From NCBI GenBank assembly GCA_002727535.1, contig PBXH01000014.1, positions 14,897 to 23,980 of the forward strand: a stretch of DNA of 9,084 bases, written 5' to 3'. The stretch is from Gammaproteobacteria bacterium (lineage in GTDB: Bacteria; Pseudomonadota; Gammaproteobacteria; Magnimaribacterales; TMED112). The position numbers were made by a program, and so were the translations under genes. This document shows positions 7,056-9,084 of the stretch, one piece after another; the stretch's first letter is position 1, and each line of letters starts with the position of its first letter. Below the pieces are notes generated by a model. The model was not told the DNA's origin, made no database searches, and was given only the letters and a program-made list of their open reading frames with translations.

Positions 7056-7564
7056 ATTGCTTTTATAATTTTTGGATCGTTCGGTTCAAGTTTATGTGAA
7101 AAACTCTTAATTTCTCCATCTTTAGTAATCAAAAATTTATGAAAATTCCATTTTGGTCTTTCTTCTGTAAGTTGAAATAATTTTTTATAAAAAGGGTGTT
7201 TCGTTGAACTCTTCACATTAGATATCGAAAACATAGGAAAGGTTACATCATACATAGCCTTGCAAAACTCACCTACTTTTGCTTCATCTTCATATTCTTG
7301 CCATAAGAAGTTTCTAGAAGGGAATCCTAAAACTGTAAAACCTTCACTACTAAATCGTCTTTGTAATGCTTCTAATCCTTCAAACTGACCAGTGTATCCA
7401 CATTTGCTGGCTGTATTAACTACAAGGATAGTTTTATCTGCGTATTCACATAAATTTCTATATTCATCCTCATTCAAAATTTTTACATCTGTATTAAGTA
7501 AATCATCACAACTATAAACATGGCCGCAAAGAATAAAGAAAAGGATTAATAAAGATTTTTTCAT
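7034..7564 (-). CDS. Exported glutathione-peroxidase-family thiol peroxidase
   Basis: The 176-residue protein belongs to the glutathione peroxidase (GPx) family, which reduces hydrogen peroxide or lipid hydroperoxides. A short hydrophobic leader (residues 1-18, MKKSLLILFFILCGHVYS) predicts export to the periplasm. VYSC is only a poor lipobox, so a lipoprotein is unlikely but possible. The active-site block NTASKCGYTGQFEGLEALQ (50-68) holds the peroxidatic Cys55. WNFHKFLI (139-146) holds the Trp and Asn of the catalytic tetrad. In the middle block the canonical FPCNQFGxQE reads FPSRNFLWQE (81-90), so the tetrad Gln position is Asn85. Cys101 in GEFCKAMYDVTFP sits where thioredoxin-dependent GPx proteins carry their resolving Cys, so reduction by a thioredoxin-like partner is more likely than by glutathione. 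The selenocysteine of animal GPx is replaced by Cys, as in most bacteria. Its 3' end overlaps rpiA tail-to-tail. Confidence 0.9.
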   Translation of the reverse strand: MKKSLLILFFILCGHVYSCDDLLNTDVKILNEDEYRNLCEYADKTILVVNTASKCGYTGQFEGLEALQRRFSSEGFTVLGFPSRNFLWQEYEDEAKVGEFCKAMYDVTFPMFSISNVKSSTKHPFYKKLFQLTEERPKWNFHKFLITKDGEIKSFSHKLEPNDPKIIKAIQDSIEL

Positions 7565-7571
7565 AATGTTG

Positions 7572-7577
7572 ATTATA
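7572..7577 (-). promoter_or_regulatory. Possible -10 element just before the peroxidase gene
   Basis: A perfect TATAAT on the minus strand ends 7 bases before the peroxidase ATG, which would place the transcript start at or next to the start codon. There is no clear ribosome binding site before that ATG, which would fit a leaderless transcript. Against the call, no -35 match is seen at 16-18 bases, and chance TATAAT is frequent in such AT-rich DNA. Confidence 0.3.
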
Positions 7578-7584
7578 GTTTTAT

Positions 7585-7668
7585 TTAAACAGTAGAGATA
7601 CCCAGCAATAAAACTAGGAAGATTGCGAATAATATAAAAAGTTCTATGTTTTCTAAAAATTTATCCAT
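7585..7668 (-). CDS. Candidate small single-helix membrane protein (27 residues)
   Basis: A short minus-strand frame reads ATG to TAA in 28 codons. The product starts MDKFLENIE, which is charged and polar. An uninterrupted hydrophobic run of about 17 residues follows (LFILFAIFLVLLLG), ending in ISTV, the layout of a one-pass small membrane protein. The ATG is preceded by TTGAGAAAA, a weak ribosome site at short spacing. The stop lies 20 bases before the start of the peroxidase gene on the same strand, so the two could share a transcript. I recognise no family. In DNA this AT-rich a short Phe/Leu/Ile-rich frame can arise by chance, so this is a candidate only; the clean charge-then-helix layout and the position in an otherwise non-coding gap are the reasons to list it. 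Confidence 0.38.
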   Translation of the reverse strand: MDKFLENIELFILFAIFLVLLLGISTV

Positions 7669-7681
7669 TTTTCTCAAATTT

Positions 7682-7701
7682 CTAGGGGCCGAAGCCCCTA
7701 G
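7682..7701 (-). repeat. Perfect GC-rich hairpin with cUUCGg tetraloop on the minus strand
   Basis: Bases 7682-7689 (CTAGGGGC) and 7694-7701 (GCCCCTAG) are exact reverse complements around a 4-base loop. Read on the minus strand the loop is TTCG closed by C-G, the exceptionally stable cUUCGg tetraloop, so the structure is probably functional in RNA made from that strand, which is also the direction of both flanking genes. It stands out in very AT-rich surroundings. The bases 3' of it on the minus strand are AAATTTGAGAAAA, which is not a proper T-run. It is therefore not a textbook intrinsic terminator, though an inefficient terminator, RNA 3'-end stabiliser or part of a small RNA is possible. 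Confidence 0.7.
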
Positions 7702-7704
7702 TTT

Positions 7705-7732
7705 GTCAGTCAGGGGGAGAGGAGAGACTGAC
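7705..7732 (-). repeat. Second hairpin with pyrimidine-rich (anti-Shine-Dalgarno-like) loop
   Basis: GTCAGTC (7705-7711) and GACTGAC (7726-7732) form a perfect 7-bp stem around a 14-base loop. On the plus strand the loop is AGGGGGAGAGGAGA. On the minus strand it is TCTCCTCTCCCCCT, which is complementary to Shine-Dalgarno-like sequences. It lies three bases from the UUCG hairpin, so a minus-strand RNA would carry both in tandem. No known RNA family is recognised. Confidence 0.6.
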
Positions 7733-7790
7733 TATATACAATATTTATTTTATAATATTATTATTTTTTATAGATAAATGAAAGTAATTT

Positions 7791-7817
7791 TATTAAATAA
7801 ATACTATTTATTTAATA
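7791..7817. repeat. 13-bp perfect AT-only inverted repeat at the 3' end of the L,D-transpeptidase gene
   Basis: TATTAAATAAATA (7791-7803) and TATTTATTTAATA (7805-7817) are exact reverse complements around a single C. The right arm includes the stop codon of the transpeptidase gene. As RNA it would be an A-U-only hairpin with a loop of a few bases. No T-run follows on either strand, so a terminator role is doubtful, but it may mark the 3' end of the lnt-ldt transcript. With only A and T in the arms, chance contributes to the match. Confidence 0.45.
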
Positions 7818-8335
7818 TTTACTATCATTCCTTCGTAAACTTGATCAAATAGCTCTATGACATCCTTGTTAGACATTCTTATGCATCCTTTTGATGCTTT
7901 TCTGCCTAAGAGCCATTCTTCTGGAGTTCCATGAATGTAGATATATCTTGAAAATGAATCGACCCCTTCTCCCTTGTTTATATTATCTTCAAGACCAGAA
8001 AGCCATAATATTCTGCTTTGTACTACGTCTTCTTTTACATATATTTCTTGATCTGAGTAAATGGGAAATATTTCTCCTGTATGGACTCTACCTATAAAGC
8101 GACCCCCAAGCTTTATTTCATCGCCAATCATTTTTTTTATTTCATGTTTGCCTAAAGGCGTCTTAAATGAACCTTCTTCTGAGCCTTCGCCAAATTTTGA
8201 TGATGAAATCTTATATATCTTTAAAACTTCATTATTATCTTTAAGTTTTAATTCTTGATTAGTTATTGAGATTTCTATTTCCATTGCTGTAATTAATTGT
8301 ACGAAAAAAATTATTAGATAAAATCTCGCTTTCAT
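7808..8335 (-). CDS. YkuD-domain L,D-transpeptidase-type protein, exported
   Basis: Proteins of this ErfK/YbiS/YkuD type are periplasmic cysteine transpeptidases that form 3-3 peptidoglycan crosslinks or attach proteins to the murein. The 175-residue product starts with a signal peptide (MKARFYLIIFFVQLITA, likely cleaved near 17-18). The YkuD fold follows, with SSSKFGEGSEEGSFKTPLGKHEI (43-65, the usual G-x-TPxG strand), YIYIHGTPEEWLLG (131-144) and ASKGCIRMSNKDVIELFDQV (147-166). His135, Ser148, Cys151 and Arg153 are the active-site set. The usual SHGC reads SKGC here (Lys149 for His), a modest deviation next to the nucleophile. The chain ends soon after the catalytic domain, with no LysM or other wall-binding module. 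Its ATG overlaps the lnt stop by four bases (ATGA). The specific substrate cannot be told from sequence. Confidence 0.9.
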   Translation of the reverse strand: MKARFYLIIFFVQLITAMEIEISITNQELKLKDNNEVLKIYKISSSKFGEGSEEGSFKTPLGKHEIKKMIGDEIKLGGRFIGRVHTGEIFPIYSDQEIYVKEDVVQSRILWLSGLEDNINKGEGVDSFSRYIYIHGTPEEWLLGRKASKGCIRMSNKDVIELFDQVYEGMIVNIK

Positions 8336-9084
8336 GTTTCCCTCTTAGTCTTTTTAAAAAAGCCAATAAATAATGCGATAAATGACAATATCAGTAAAGG
8401 AAGATCTCCCATTTTGACATACCAAGTGTCATTTTTATTTAAAGTTATCTCATGAGAGATATAGCCAATTTTTCCTCTATTAATTTTTTCTGATGACTCT
8501 TCATATCTTGGGCTTATGATTTGAGATATTCCATCAGTAGTGGCTCTAATAACCCACTTGTTAGACTCAACAGCTCTGGCTCTAGCATGTTTAAGATGTA
8601 GTGCGGGCATGCTATCTCCATACCAGCTATCATTGCTAATGTGCACAATATATTCCGTGCCTTTAACTCTATTTACAAAAGTATTATTAAAAACAATCTC
8701 CCAACAAACTAAACCAGACCAATCAGATTTATCTTGATGGTAAGAACCTTGAGAAAGATTTGAGCCTGGAATATTAAAAAAATTACTTATAGGCCTAAGA
8801 AGATTCCCAAGAGGCTGAAATTCGCCAAATGGTACAAGGTTTCTTTTGTCATAAATGTGTTGTGTTCTATTATTTATTATTGATCCGTAGGTGCTTTCTC
8901 CATCTTTTCTAAAGAAACCGCCAATAATGGTTTTTTCTTCAATGCCATTAAATATATCTTCGTTATACCAGCTTACTGATTCAGGCCAAACTACAATATC
9001 TGTATCGGTATTGCTGGTAATTTCTTTAAGAAGATAAATATCGTTACTAAGCGGTTGAACAACTGAAACTCTTAATTTTTCAAA
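8332..9084 (-). CDS. lnt: Apolipoprotein N-acyltransferase Lnt, C-terminal part (N-terminus beyond window)
   Basis: Lnt is an inner-membrane enzyme that adds the third acyl chain to bacterial lipoproteins. The minus-strand frame is open from the window edge (9084) to the TGA at 8332-8334, giving 250 residues. The missing N-terminal part should hold the multi-helix membrane domain. Visible is the nitrilase-like periplasmic domain: RVSVVQPL at the start, VVWPES with catalytic Glu at fragment residue 35, YDKRNLVPFGEF with catalytic Lys80 and the conserved Glu88, and GLVCWEIVF with nucleophile Cys127. HISNDSWYGDS (about 148-158), then HLKHARARAVESNKWVIRATTDG and a closing membrane helix (LPLLILSFIALFIGFF) follow. 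The E-K-C triad matches E. coli Lnt Glu267-Lys335-Cys387. The Glu-Lys spacing is shorter (45 residues against 68), so a loop is trimmed. A GTG at 8646 is an internal Val codon, not the start. It overlaps the transpeptidase gene by ATGA. Confidence 0.95.
   Translation of the reverse strand, partial: FEKLRVSVVQPLSNDIYLLKEITSNTDTDIVVWPESVSWYNEDIFNGIEEKTIIGGFFRKDGESTYGSIINNRTQHIYDKRNLVPFGEFQPLGNLLRPISNFFNIPGSNLSQGSYHQDKSDWSGLVCWEIVFNNTFVNRVKGTEYIVHISNDSWYGDSMPALHLKHARARAVESNKWVIRATTDGISQIISPRYEESSEKINRGKIGYISHEITLNKNDTWYVKMGDLPLLILSFIALFIGFFKKTKRET

Noticed and set aside
7682..7704. GC-rich hairpin as a standard intrinsic terminator
   Set aside because: Only three T residues follow on the plus strand and AAATTT on the minus strand, so the required U-tract is missing; kept as an unexplained hairpin.
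7778..7855. Short plus-strand ORF beginning ATGAAAGTA
   Set aside because: It encodes only about two dozen residues, runs antisense into the transpeptidase gene and has no ribosome site or other support.
7891..8258. Two overlapping plus-strand frames of 65-68 codons
   Set aside because: They are antisense to the transpeptidase catalytic domain and have no recognisable features.
8644..8646. GTG start giving a 104-residue minus-strand protein
   Set aside because: The frame stays open to the window edge, and the upstream residues hold the Lnt catalytic Glu, Lys and Cys, so this is the middle of lnt.
8540..8737. 65-codon plus-strand frame
   Set aside because: It is antisense to the lnt catalytic region, whose frame is clearly the conserved one.
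1..9084. Mobile element, CRISPR array, phage or defence system
   Set aside because: No transposase, integrase, direct-repeat array, tRNA-linked repeat or foreign-looking composition was seen; every long gene is a recognised housekeeping or envelope family.

Overview
The window looks like chromosomal housekeeping sequence from a very AT-rich, strongly compacted gammaproteobacterium. Three things point that way. The gene order surA-pdxA-rsmA-apaH is the classic gammaproteobacterial block, and the trio zapA - 6S RNA - 5-formyl-THF cyclo-ligase is another. The protein sequences also resemble their E. coli counterparts motif by motif. Low GC, almost no intergenic space and routine gene overlaps suggest a streamlined marine lineage; SAR86-type bacteria are my best guess, but that is inference.

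Left block (+ strand, 1-5669): a 5'-truncated surA, then pdxA, rsmA (ksgA), apaH, an unusually short cca, a pteridine-reductase-type SDR and zapA. Every junction in this series overlaps by 4 to 17 bases, so it reads as one translationally coupled operon. It mixes outer-membrane protein folding (SurA), vitamin B6 synthesis (PdxA), 16S rRNA dimethylation (RsmA), Ap4A hydrolysis (ApaH), tRNA 3'-end CCA addition or repair (Cca), pterin/folate reduction (SDR) and Z-ring assembly (ZapA). The usual apaG between rsmA and apaH is absent.

Middle block (+ strand, 5670-7055): the space after zapA is filled by a 6S RNA. A 22-bp closing stem with one bulged base can be traced by hand. The 3' arm of that stem contains the start codon of the next gene, 5-formyltetrahydrofolate cyclo-ligase (fau/ygfA), which overlaps rpiA.

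Right block (- strand, 7034-9084): rpiA runs tail-to-tail into an exported glutathione-peroxidase-family gene, overlapping it by 22 bases. Upstream of that gene lie a candidate 27-residue single-helix membrane protein and two adjacent perfect hairpins. One hairpin has a cUUCGg tetraloop on the minus strand, and the other a pyrimidine-rich, anti-Shine-Dalgarno-like loop. Further right are an L,D-transpeptidase-type protein and a truncated lnt (apolipoprotein N-acyltransferase), a two-gene envelope operon with an ATGA overlap.

I see no mobile elements, CRISPR arrays, tRNA or rRNA genes, and no obvious novel multi-gene system. The points most worth a second look are the 6S/fau overlap, the hairpin pair with its adjacent tiny ORF, and the Cca without an HD domain.
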